Origin: Bog-473 sp963800725
Lineage (GTDB): Bacteria; Actinomycetota; Acidimicrobiia; Acidimicrobiales; RAAP-2
Assembly: GCA_963800725.1 (NCBI GenBank)
Contig: CAWDCE010000023.1
Coordinates: forward strand, 1 to 64,000
DNA length: 64,000 nt
Direction: 5' to 3'
The translations under genes were made by a program, and so were the position numbers. The notes under the pieces are model-generated. The model was not told where the DNA came from, searched no databases, and worked only from the letters and a program-made list of their open reading frames with translations. Within the stretch, counting starts at the first letter, position 1. Each line of letters starts with the position of its first letter. Below, in pieces: positions 56,297 to 64,000 of this stretch.

Positions 56297-56818
56297 GTGG
56301 CAGTAGCCGCGAAGAGAAGGGCCCCGGCCAAGAAGGCCGTGAAGCGGGCTCCAGCAAAGAAAGCAGTTAAGCGCACGACAGCCAAAAAGGCAGCCAAGCG
56401 CGCTCCGGCCAAGAAGGCCGCAAAGCGCACGACAAAGCGGGCCGTCAAGCGGGCTCCGGCCAAGAAGGCCGCCAAGCGGACCACCAAAAAGGCGGTGAAG
56501 CGGGCGCCGGCCAAGAAGGCGGCGAAGCGCACCACCAAGAAGGCGGTCAAGCGGGCTCCGGCTAAGAAGGCCGCCAAGCGGACCACCAAAAAGGCGGTGA
56601 AGCGGGCGCCGGCCAAGAAGGCGGCGAAGCGCACCACCAAAAAGGCGGTCAAGCGGGCTCCGGCTAAGAAGGCCGCCAAGCGGACCACCAAAAAGGCGGT
56701 GAAGCGGGCGCCGGCCAAGAAGGCGGCGAAGCGCACCACCAAGAAGGCGGTCAAGCGGGCTCCGGCCAAGCGCACCGTCAAGCGTGCTCCGGCTCGCAAG
56801 GCGACCAAGCGGCGCTAA
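56297..56818 (+). CDS. histone H1-like Lys/Ala/Pro repeat protein
   Basis: 173 residues, starting at a GTG with GGGAGG seven bases upstream, an excellent ribosome site. After MAVAAKRRAPAKKA the protein is built almost only of Lys, Ala, Arg, Pro, Thr and Val. The 17-residue unit VKRAPAKKAAKRTTKKA recurs about seven times and the end is RKATKRR. There is no HU or winged-helix domain; the whole protein is like the basic tail of actinobacterial HupB or a eukaryotic H1 tail. It should bind DNA non-specifically and compact it. A strong terminator follows. Confidence 0.85.
   Translation: MAVAAKRRAPAKKAVKRAPAKKAVKRTTAKKAAKRAPAKKAAKRTTKRAVKRAPAKKAAKRTTKKAVKRAPAKKAAKRTTKKAVKRAPAKKAAKRTTKKAVKRAPAKKAAKRTTKKAVKRAPAKKAAKRTTKKAVKRAPAKKAAKRTTKKAVKRAPAKRTVKRAPARKATKRR
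56444..56749 (+). repeat. three exact-length 102-bp repeats (A-B units of 51 bp)
   Basis: 51-bp units alternate in codon choice. A begins GTCAAGCGGGCTCCGG and uses GCC GCC; B begins GTGAAGCGGGCGCCGG and uses GCG GCG. The order is A-B-A-B-A-B, with only a few base differences between like units. Growth by duplication of a 102-bp block is clear. Both unit types encode the same 17 residues. Confidence 0.85.
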
Positions 56819-56846
56819 GCAGTACGTTCCAAGCGGAACGAGTGAG

Positions 56847-56870
56847 GTCGGGGGCCTTCGGGCCCCCGAC
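56847..56870 (+). terminator. terminator after the histone-like gene
   Basis: A perfect 10-bp stem GTCGGGGGCC / GGCCCCCGAC with a TTCG tetraloop is followed by TTTGCAATT. A smaller CGTTCC-AAGC-GGAACG hairpin precedes it at 56825-56840. Confidence 0.85.
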
Positions 56871-56934
56871 TTTGCAATTGCGCCAACTTTGCGTCAGCGA
56901 CGGTGCGGCGACGTCTCGGTTCGGTGCGAATCGA

Positions 56935-57708
56935 TCAGGTGTCGGTGATGCAGTGGAAACTCTCGCCCTCACTGCGCCCGGCCAAGGCCCCGTGGGCAGC
57001 GAGTTGCTGGCGGACGTGTCCGGCGAACACCGCGTGCTGTTCGCCCGAGCCATCGATTCCCATCGTGCTCTGGTGCTGGCTGACGTGGGCCATGAGCGCG
57101 GCGATCTTGCTGTCGGTGTAGCCGGCGGCGTCTTCGACGTGGTTGGGCTCGTCGGCTTCCCACAACAAGAGCGCACGCGGCCGATGAGGCGTCAGTAACT
57201 GATCGGGAAAGAAATGTGGGTCGCGCGCCGCCACGATGGCATCGGTGGTGATGAATCCGGCGTGGCGGTGGTCGGGATGGAGTCGGTAGCGCCGCCAAGG
57301 ATCATGTCCGAGCACGACGTCGGGTCGCAGCGTGCGGATCGACTTCGCCACCTGCCATCGCACTGCGGCATCGTTGTGCAGTTCGCCGTCGGTGTAACCC
57401 AAGAATTCCACATCCCCGCCACCGAGGAGCTTCGCGGCGTTACGTTGCTCGACTTTTCGCTGCTCGATCAGTTCGTGCACGTCGACCTCTCGGTCCCACG
57501 TCCCCTTGGCGCCATCGGTGAGCACCAGGTGATGGATGCGCGTCCCGGCCCGGGCCCACTTGGCCAGCGTGGCGCCGCAGCCGAATTCGATGTCGTCGGG
57601 ATGCGCCCCGATGGCCAAGGCCACGTCGGGGACCGCAAGATCAACGGTGACCACCCCTTTGGGGGCCAAGGCATTGACCGGGTTGACGCGAGAACCCGTG
57701 TCGCTCAT
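56935..57708 (-). CDS. PIG-L family deacetylase
   Basis: 257 residues from the ATG at 57708, which overlaps the cofC stop by four bases; a longer frame to 57738 is unlikely. The zinc motif is AHPDDIEFGCG and the second part is LHPDHRHAG. VVLGHDPWRRYRLHPDH is typical. Members remove acetyl from N-acetylglucosaminyl groups, as in MshB (mycothiol) or its amidase Mca. Which substrate is used here is open; no mycothiol neighbours are present. It is cotranscribed after cofC. Confidence 0.9.
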   Translation of the reverse strand: MSDTGSRVNPVNALAPKGVVTVDLAVPDVALAIGAHPDDIEFGCGATLAKWARAGTRIHHLVLTDGAKGTWDREVDVHELIEQRKVEQRNAAKLLGGGDVEFLGYTDGELHNDAAVRWQVAKSIRTLRPDVVLGHDPWRRYRLHPDHRHAGFITTDAIVAARDPHFFPDQLLTPHRPRALLLWEADEPNHVEDAAGYTDSKIAALMAHVSQHQSTMGIDGSGEQHAVFAGHVRQQLAAHGALAGRSEGESFHCITDT

Positions 57709-58322
57709 GGCACGAGGTCGACCACGTCGGCCGGCCAATCAACGTCATAGGCGAGGGAGGGGATGCGCAGTACGCGCACGGCCAAGCCGAGACGGGTCGC
57801 CTCGGCGCGGTGGCGCCGAAAGGACCCGGGCCCGTAGGCGAACTGGAAATCGCAGCCCGCGGGCAGCCGCAGGACATTGGTGCCGTCGTCGAAGCGATCG
57901 GGAATGAGCGTGACGCCGTCGAAGGGCGCCAAGGACCCAATGCCCTTGGCCCGAGGGAGGTCGCCGTGTGCGACCGTCACGGTGTGCACCCCGGCCCGGG
58001 CGAAGTGGGCGACACCCGCCTGGACCGCGCCGTTCAGCCCGCGACCCGGTTCCCACATCACCGTGGCACCGAGGGCGGCGGCCCACTCGGCCACGTCGGG
58101 ATCGTCACAGACGACGCCGACGGGCAAGGGGGCGGCCGCCCGCACCACGCGCTCGGCCATCGATCGCACGAGCGCAATCCGTTCTGTGTCGCTCAAGGAC
58201 CCGCCGAGCCGGCGCTTGGCCTGGGTGAAGCCCTTGACGGGAATCAGCACGGCTTGGGCACCGAAGTCAGCCCCGGGGTCGCCACCCGCCCGGGGCTCGG
58301 TCACAGTGAGGCCGGCGGACAC
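57705..58322 (-). CDS. cofC: 2-phospho-L-lactate/phosphoenolpyruvate guanylyltransferase CofC (FbiD)
   Basis: 205 residues. It joins GMP to 2-phospholactate or PEP to start the side chain of coenzyme F420. AVLIPVKGFTQAKRRLGGSL and ALVRSMAERVV form the nucleotide site. TVAHGDLPRAKGI and GVTLIPDRFDDGTNVLRLPA with FAYGPGSFRRHRAEA are family marks. The start is in the 60-base gap shared with divergent gpsA. Its presence implies the organism makes F420. Confidence 0.92.
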   Translation of the reverse strand: MSAGLTVTEPRAGGDPGADFGAQAVLIPVKGFTQAKRRLGGSLSDTERIALVRSMAERVVRAAAPLPVGVVCDDPDVAEWAAALGATVMWEPGRGLNGAVQAGVAHFARAGVHTVTVAHGDLPRAKGIGSLAPFDGVTLIPDRFDDGTNVLRLPAGCDFQFAYGPGSFRRHRAEATRLGLAVRVLRIPSLAYDVDWPADVVDLVP

Positions 58323-58381
58323 CCGCGACAGTGTACGGCCGAGGACCGGGCCAAAGCCCCGGCGGTCCTAGGCTGGCCGAA

Positions 58382-59404
58382 GTGAGTGACCGGGTGGCCG
58401 TCATTGGAGGTGGTTCGTGGGGCACCGCGGTCGCCGCGCTGACGGCCCCGAACTTTGCGACACAGCTGTGGGTGCGCTCCGCAGACTTGGCTCAGACCAT
58501 CACCACGACGCACGAGAACCCCGCCTACCTCCCCGGGATCACGCTCCCGAGCGAGCTGGTCGCAACGTCGTCGCTCGAAGCGGCCCTGTCGGGGGCTGCG
58601 GTGGTCTTCATGGCCGTGCCCTCCCATGGCTTTCGGTCCGTGCTGGAGGATCTCGCGCCCTTTGCGGGGGAGGTCGAGGCCGTCGTGAGCCTGGCCAAAG
58701 GCATCGAGAACGGGACCAACCTGCGCATGTCCGAGGTGATCGCCGAGGTGCTCCCCGACACGCCGGCCGGTGTGCTCACCGGCCCGAACCTGGCCCGCGA
58801 GGTGGCCGAGGGCCAACCCGCCGCCAGCGTGGTGGCATTGGCGGACGAGACGCTGGCCCGCCGGGTCCAGTCGTTGGTCCACACCCGCACCTTCCGGGTC
58901 TACATGGGCACCGACGTCGTCGGCTGTGAAATTGCGGGGGCCACCAAGAATGTCATGGCCATCGCTGCGGGGATCTGCGACGGACTCGGGTTTGGTGAGA
59001 ACACCCGGGCGGTCCTCATCACCCGCGGCCTGGCCGAGCTCGGTCGGCTCGGGGTCTCACTCGGGGGCGCGGTCTTGACATTTGGGGGACTGGCCGGCGT
59101 CGGCGACCTGGTCGCCACCTGTGCGAGTGCGAAGAGCCGCAACCGCACCGTCGGCTACGAGCTCGGCCTCGGGCGCCCGCTCGCCGACATCACCGCCGGC
59201 ATGCACATGGTCGCCGAAGGAGTCAAAAGCGCGGGCCCCTTGGTCGCCTTGGCGCGCGCACACGGCGTCGAGATGCCCATTGCCGAGCAGGTCCGCTCCA
59301 TCGTCGAGGGCAAGTGTTCACCCAAAGAGGCGCTCTTGGCCCTGATGGACCGCCCGGCGCGTCCAGAATGGGATGAGGCGCTGTTGCGGGGTTTGTCCTC
59401 GTGA
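58382..59404 (+). CDS. gpsA: glycerol-3-phosphate dehydrogenase [NAD(P)+]
   Basis: 340 residues from the GTG at 58382 (SDRVAVIGGGSWGTAVAALT); a start at 58331 adds unneeded residues. The enzyme reduces dihydroxyacetone phosphate to glycerol-3-phosphate for phospholipids. VFMAVPSHGFRSVLEDL, VSLAKGIENGT, LTGPNLAREVAEGQPAA, GCEIAGATKNVMAIAAGICD (catalytic Lys) and CASAKSRNRTVGYELG are present, as is VAEGVKSA. The cyclase gene begins four bases before its stop ends (GTGA). Confidence 0.95.
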   Translation: MSDRVAVIGGGSWGTAVAALTAPNFATQLWVRSADLAQTITTTHENPAYLPGITLPSELVATSSLEAALSGAAVVFMAVPSHGFRSVLEDLAPFAGEVEAVVSLAKGIENGTNLRMSEVIAEVLPDTPAGVLTGPNLAREVAEGQPAASVVALADETLARRVQSLVHTRTFRVYMGTDVVGCEIAGATKNVMAIAAGICDGLGFGENTRAVLITRGLAELGRLGVSLGGAVLTFGGLAGVGDLVATCASAKSRNRTVGYELGLGRPLADITAGMHMVAEGVKSAGPLVALARAHGVEMPIAEQVRSIVEGKCSPKEALLALMDRPARPEWDEALLRGLSS

Positions 59405-60694
59405 GTGCGATGTTCGGTGCGGCACACGACATCCCCGAGGATGCCGACGAGGCCACACGCTTGAGCGCCCTGGCCCATGTGCGCGACCTGTTGCACGCCC
59501 ACGGGGTGGCCGACGCGGAGATCGATCAGGCCGTGGCCGACGACGTGCTCGACCTCTTCGTTGTCGAGCGGTTGTTGGTCCCGTCGCGGCGGCGCTACAC
59601 GAGGAAAGAGGTGGCCGAGCTCACCGGGGTCGATCCCGACCTGCTCGAGCGCTTCTGGCGGGCCCTCGGGTTCGCCAACGTCGACGAGGACGATCTCGCC
59701 TTTACCGATCTCGACCTCGAGGCGCTGCGGTTGTTCCAAGGGATGCAGGCACTCGGGGCCGCGCGCACCGACACCGCCCTACAGCTGGCCCGGGTAATTG
59801 GCTCGTCGATGTCGCGTATCGCCGAGGCCGAGTTGGTGCCCGGCGACATGGTGCGCACCGACATGGACCCCGTCGTCGCCGCCGATGCCTTCGCCAGCGT
59901 GGCCGACGTCACCATCCCCGCCATGGCCCGCCTCCTCGAATTCGTCTGGCGACGACAGGTAGCGGCCGCCATCCAGCGTTCGATGATGCAGCGCAGTCGT
60001 GGGGTGGCGCCGGGGGAAAGTCCCACCCTGGCGGTCGGGTTCGCCGACATGGTCGGTTTCACCCTGCTCAGCCAGCACCTGAGCGATCGCGAGCTGGCCG
60101 AGGTGGTCGGGCGGTTCGAGGACATCTCCCACGACATCGTCACCGCGCAAAACGGGCGGGTGGTCAAGATGATCGGCGATGAAGTGATGTTCGTGGTCCC
60201 AAGCGCCGTCGACGCCGCCCGCATCGGCCTCGACCTCGCCGATGCCTATGCCGACGACGAGCTGCTCTCCGATGTCCGGGTCGGGCTCGCGCTCGGCCCC
60301 GTGCTCCTGCGCGATGGCGACTATTTCGGCCCGACGGTCAATCTGGCCCACCGCATTGTGAACATCGGGAATCCCGGCACCGTGTTGATCTCGGACGAAT
60401 TCCGCACCGCGCTCGGCCGCCGAGGCCCCCGAGGAGTTCACGGCCCAGCCGTTGCGGCCCCGGCTGCTCAAAGATCTCGGTCGGGTGCAGTTGTGGTGGG
60501 CCGGGCGCGCCGGGCACGTGGCCGACGGCGCCGGCGAGGCGGCCGACCGTCGGCGCAACGTGCGCTGGGAACGTCTCTCAGAAGTGCTGCGCGACCTCGA
60601 AGAGCTCCGCGGGGTGGGCGAACGCCTCTTGTCGTCGACCCGCGCCGACTCAGGGGTGGGCGAGGCGGGCGGTGGCGATCCCAAAGGGGCGTAG
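59401..60694 (+). CDS. class III adenylate/guanylate cyclase, Rv1264-like (one frameshift)
   Basis: About 431 residues. Residues ~1-165 resemble the mycobacterial cyclase regulatory domain (RYTRKEVAELTGVDPDLLER, then ALRLFQGMQALGAARTDTAL). The catalytic domain follows: metal-binding Asp in AVGFADMVGFTLLSQ (~217), the second in RVVKMIGDEVMFVV (~260) and the transition-state Asn/Arg in GPTVNLAHRIVNIG. One extra base near 60420 breaks the frame; the true end is RPRLLKDLGRVQLWWAGRAG to the stop at 60694, not 60798. In Rv1264 the regulatory half senses pH. Substrate is probably ATP. The 3' end overlaps the mannosidase gene by 45 bases. Confidence 0.88.
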
Positions 60695-63319
60695 CGCGAA
60701 GGATTCAGCGAAGGGTGCTTGGGGAAAGCCCCGCAGGTCGACCAGGTGGCCCGAGTGGCCTTCGATCACCACGGTGGTCGGGTGCTCGGTCGGGTTGAAG
60801 ACTCTGACCTCGAGCAGCCCGCCGACCCGGCGCAGCGCACTGACCTCGGCCCCGGTGACGCTCAGGGCGCTTCCCGTGGCACCGCGGGTGCCCCCGCCCA
60901 TGGCGTTGACCACCTCGAGGGGCATCAGCACCTCGTCGGCCAGGGCGTAGGGGTCTTCTTTGTCCAGCGCGATGGCGTAGCGCAGCTCGATGCGCTTGCC
61001 GGTCATCTGGAGGCCCTCGACCGGGGTGAGGGGGCCGGCGGGGAAGGGCCGATAGGCCATGCCCAGGCGCGAGAGCATCCCGGTCGAGCGCACCACGCTC
61101 AGCGCGATGGTGTGGGCGGCGTCCCCGCTATTGGTCGAAGCGATGTCGACCAGTTCGTATTCGCTCACCCCGTCGAAGACGACGCTGAGCCCCCCGGCAC
61201 GCACGAAACGCCGGGCCGGGGCGGTGGGCAGACCGAACTCGTCGGCGCGCCCCTCGGCGAGCAGGCCGCGCTCGACTGGACCGAAGGCACACTCGGCCAG
61301 CGAGGTGGTGGCCGGGGTGGGCAGCGGCAGGTGGACCCGGAGGCGGTGGTCGCGGCTCGGGTTGACAAATGAGGTGGTGACGCGCACCACCGGGTCGTCG
61401 GCGTGGACCTCGAGGAGCGTGGTCACCTCGACGACTTCTTCGCCCACCCTCGCCCCGCTCTTGCCGTCGACGTAGCTCGGCCAGGTGTAGACCGAGGTGA
61501 TCTGGGCCCGGGCACGCACCGGCCCGGATTCGAGGACCTTGAGGGCCACGGCATCGGGGGCATCGACGAAGGCGTCCTGGGCGGGGGGCGAGTAGTTGTA
61601 CGAGTCCCCGAGGTCCCCGCCGTCGATCAGGCGCCCATAGCCCGGCCGCCCGTCGATGGCGAAGGTCCCGTCGGCTGGGTCTGCCACCACGGTGACCAGG
61701 CCGTTGGACAAGGTGAGGGGCCCGTCCCCTTCGCTGGCGGTGACCGGGTGGGTCAGGGCCACGGGGGCGAACGCCGCCCAGCCGTAGCCCGGGACCGGGG
61801 CCACCTTGGCCACCACCCGGCGGATGGGGGGTTGATTCATCGCGATGCGCACCACGGCGTCGGGGCGCGCCCCGAGCCGGGTGTAGACGTCCGCTTTGGC
61901 TTGGGCGATGGGGACGTTGGGCTTTTCCTCGGTGCCGATAGATACGGTGATGTCAATGCCCTCGTCGTCTTCGGCGATCAAGATGTCGTGAACCCAGGCG
62001 TCGGCGTCGATGCGCGGGCCTTGCAACATCCCGAGCACGGTGCGCACCGTATTGGCGTCGAGCACCATCGAGCCGGGCAGCCCGGTGCGCTCCGAGATGA
62101 CCTGGACCGAGTCGTCGGCCGGCTCGGTGGCGTCGACCACCAACTCGACGATGCCGCTGCGGGTGCGCTGCGTCGGGTTCAAGACGCTCGGGCCCGGGGT
62201 GGCCAAGGAACGGGCGAAGGTCTTGGTGGCCCGCTCGGCCAGGCTGATGGCGATGGTGCGGGCTTCGGCGTAGCGGACCAAGACGGCGTCGACCACGTCG
62301 TCGATCGAACAGGCACAGATCGAGTCATGGGCCGAGTTGCGCACCATCTCCTTCCAGGCAATGGCCAAGGGGCGCTCTGGCCAGTCCTGTGGTGCACAGA
62401 ACAAGGCGCTGAGGGGCTCGGCCCGGCGTTCGAGCTGGCGCTCGGCGCTGCTTGCGCTGCGCTTGACGTCGACTCGGTTGGACGTCACCCCCATCAACAT
62501 GTTGGCCCGGGCCCCCGAGCGCAGTTCGCCCCGCCAGTGCTCGAGGCCCTCTCTCGGGGCGGCCTCGAGGTAGGCGGGCAGCGAGGTGACCTCGAAGACG
62601 AAGTCGTCTTGGAGGTCGTTGGCCTCGGCCACGACCCGGCCCAGATGGGGCTGGGGGAACAGGTGGTCCGAGCCGTTCATGCACAAGAGCGAATCGATGA
62701 CGAAGGGGGCCACCTCGTCGAGGTGGTCGGCGGTGCGCTGGACCAAGGCCTTGGCGTCGTCGGGCAGCGCGGCCGCGTTGCCGTAGCCGACGGGGAGGTA
62801 CTCGGCCCGCACCGCCGAGCCGTCGGGGGCCTCCCAGATGAAGGCGTTCTTGGTGATCGCCGCGGGCACGCCGCGCCACACCACGGTGTGGGCGAAGCCC
62901 CCGAGGCGGAGTATCTGGGGCATCTGGGCGATGTGCCCGAACATGTCGGGCAGGTACCCAACGGCCATCGGGCCACCGAAGGCCGCCGCACGGGCCAGGC
63001 CCAGCTCGAGGTTGCGGATGATGGTTTCCCCCGAGGCCAAGAACTCGTCCATCAAGATGTACCACGGGCCCATCGAAAGGCGCCCTGACGCAGCCAGGGC
63101 CCGCAGGCGCCCTTCGTTTTCGGGGCGCACCTCGAGGTAGTCGTCGACCACGGCCATCTGGCCGTCCAACATGAAGTACGGGTAGGCGTCGTCGGATTCG
63201 AGGAGGGGGACCAAGGTGTCGACCAGGTCGACCAGGTTGAGGCGAAACTCCTGGTAGGACTGGTACCACTCCCGGTCCCAATGGGTGTGGGGCACGATGG
63301 CAACTCGACGGGGCGTCAT
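60650..63319 (-). CDS. GH38 alpha-mannosidase
   Basis: 889 residues from the ATG at 63319 (MTPRRVAIVPHTHWDREWYQ); a longer frame to 63418 runs into the neighbour's promoter. Zinc ligands are His13 and Asp15 in HTHWDREW. The nucleophile is Asp125 in GYLPDMFGHIAQMPQILRLG. The third ligand region is MVRNSAHDSICACSIDD. A central helical domain and large C-terminal beta domains follow. The enzyme removes alpha-mannose from glycans or mannosylglycerate; bacterial members of this size include MngB-like hydrolases. There is no signal peptide, so the substrate is cytosolic. It is intact. Confidence 0.92.
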   Translation of the reverse strand: MTPRRVAIVPHTHWDREWYQSYQEFRLNLVDLVDTLVPLLESDDAYPYFMLDGQMAVVDDYLEVRPENEGRLRALAASGRLSMGPWYILMDEFLASGETIIRNLELGLARAAAFGGPMAVGYLPDMFGHIAQMPQILRLGGFAHTVVWRGVPAAITKNAFIWEAPDGSAVRAEYLPVGYGNAAALPDDAKALVQRTADHLDEVAPFVIDSLLCMNGSDHLFPQPHLGRVVAEANDLQDDFVFEVTSLPAYLEAAPREGLEHWRGELRSGARANMLMGVTSNRVDVKRSASSAERQLERRAEPLSALFCAPQDWPERPLAIAWKEMVRNSAHDSICACSIDDVVDAVLVRYAEARTIAISLAERATKTFARSLATPGPSVLNPTQRTRSGIVELVVDATEPADDSVQVISERTGLPGSMVLDANTVRTVLGMLQGPRIDADAWVHDILIAEDDEGIDITVSIGTEEKPNVPIAQAKADVYTRLGARPDAVVRIAMNQPPIRRVVAKVAPVPGYGWAAFAPVALTHPVTASEGDGPLTLSNGLVTVVADPADGTFAIDGRPGYGRLIDGGDLGDSYNYSPPAQDAFVDAPDAVALKVLESGPVRARAQITSVYTWPSYVDGKSGARVGEEVVEVTTLLEVHADDPVVRVTTSFVNPSRDHRLRVHLPLPTPATTSLAECAFGPVERGLLAEGRADEFGLPTAPARRFVRAGGLSVVFDGVSEYELVDIASTNSGDAAHTIALSVVRSTGMLSRLGMAYRPFPAGPLTPVEGLQMTGKRIELRYAIALDKEDPYALADEVLMPLEVVNAMGGGTRGATGSALSVTGAEVSALRRVGGLLEVRVFNPTEHPTTVVIEGHSGHLVDLRGFPQAPFAESFALRPFGIATARLAHP

Positions 63320-63374
63320 GGCCGCCAGACTATGGCGTGGCGTACATGCGGGCGAAAGGCACCAAAGCGCCTCG

Positions 63375-64000
63375 GTGTCTGCGGTGAGTGCCACCCCCGA
63401 CGCACTCGGCGAGGTCACCCTGCTCGAGGCGTGGGTACGGCGGTGGCGCAGCGCCCCCCAGCAGATCGCCCTGGTCCACGGCGCCGAGGGGTCGGTGCGC
63501 TACACCAATGCGGAATTGGCGCAGCGCAGCGCCGGCGCGGCTCGCGCCCTGGCGCAGCGTGGGGTCCGAAGCGGCGACCGGGTGCTGTGGTGCTGCACGG
63601 CGACTCCGCACTCGGTGGTGGCCCTCCTCGGCGTGCTGCGTCTCGGTGCCGTGGTCGTGGCCCTCAATCCGCAGAGCACACCGAGCGAGTTGGCCTTCGT
63701 GGTGCACGACGTCACGCCCACAGCGGCCGTACTCGAGCAATCCGACCACGGTCGCGGCAATCGGCGCGCTCGACGAAGCGGTGCGCGTGCTCGACGCCGC
63801 ATCGCTCAACGCCGCGCCCATCGCCGATTCTGTGCCCGAGGTGGACGACCTCGATTCTGCCCGGCCCGAGGACGCTGCGCTCATTGTGTACACCTCTGGC
63901 ACCACCGGGACCCCCAAAGGTGCGGTCCATACCCACGCTTCCTTGCTCGCCGGCAGCCGCTCGCTGTGTGAGGCCTGGGGCATTGCGGCGAACGACCGAC
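63375..64000 (+). CDS. AMP-dependent acyl-CoA ligase, 3' end cut by window (one frameshift)
   Basis: The start is a GTG at 63375 or 63384. The first frame reads SATPDALGEVTLLEAWVRRW, DRVLWCCTATPHSVVALLGV and LRLGAVVVALNPQSTPSELA. The frame changes near 63745, after AAVLEQS, to TTVAAIGALDEAVRVLDAAS, and the ATP-binding motif YTSGTTGTPKGAVHTHASLL runs to the window edge. It belongs to the acyl-adenylate superfamily, like the ligase at 28.7 kb. It is divergent from the mannosidase. Substrate cannot be told from this half. Confidence 0.85.

Noticed and set aside
56340..56800. Regular direct repeats that might suggest a CRISPR array
   Set aside because: The repeats are contiguous, in frame and code for a Lys/Ala protein; there are no unique spacers and no cas genes.
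61403..63088. 561-codon plus-strand frame
   Set aside because: It is antisense to the intact GH38 mannosidase and is dominated by Gly, Val, Asp and Arg, as expected from codon-bias shadows.

Overview
The window is high-GC DNA from an actinobacterium. Many genes start with GTG or overlap the previous stop by 1-4 bases. The secA-prfB-ftsE-ftsX order, a CofC enzyme for coenzyme F420, PafB/PafC-type WYL regulators, a caa3_CtaG assembly factor, a DXS enzyme and several amidohydrolase_2 and acyl-CoA genes all fit the phylum. My best guess is an uncultured member of the Acidimicrobiia or a relative; that rank is inference. No rRNA, tRNA or CRISPR array was recognised.

Layout. (1) 1-12.9 kb is a cell-surface island: the end of a WxL-domain protein, a membrane-anchored DUF916 (WxL-interacting) protein, two lipoproteins, a 2667-residue IPT/TIG repeat protein and a second membrane-anchored Ig-like protein. 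(2) 12.9-19.5 kb is housekeeping: beta-carbonic anhydrase, SecA, release factor 2, FtsE and FtsX. (3) 19.6-25.3 kb holds two amidohydrolases, a class II aldolase, a short SSB, MsrB and a serine hydrolase. (4) 25.4-26.3 kb is an HTH-MNT/HepT toxin-antitoxin module with a broken toxin. (5) 26.6-31.5 kb is an acyl-CoA operon (acyl-CoA dehydrogenase, SDR, acyl-CoA ligase, alcohol dehydrogenase) behind a palindromic operator. (6) 31.5-45.3 kb mixes a sugar nucleotidyltransferase, a second surface protein, dxs, an MFS transporter, a thioesterase, tldD/tldE, a Phd-VapC module, moaC and a carboxyltransferase. (7) 45.4-52.9 kb holds ctaG, pafBC, DUF427, an FMN/F420 oxidase-like protein, an AbrB-VapC module, a NUDIX hydrolase and an alpha/beta hydrolase. 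(8) 53.0-56.9 kb looks like a mobile-element remnant: a short MobF relaxase, a VirD4-type coupling protein, a palindrome-rich gap and a histone-like Lys/Ala repeat protein. (9) 56.9-64 kb carries a PIG-L deacetylase, cofC, gpsA, a class III cyclase, a GH38 alpha-mannosidase and the start of another acyl-CoA ligase.

A strong caution: from about 16.7 kb onward many conserved genes, including essential ones, carry single-base frameshifts, often in G or C runs, and ftsX has an in-frame TAA. None were seen before 16.7 kb. Consensus errors are the simplest explanation, so broken genes should not be read as biological pseudogenes until checked against reads. Where a gene is split I give the whole locus and name the fragments.
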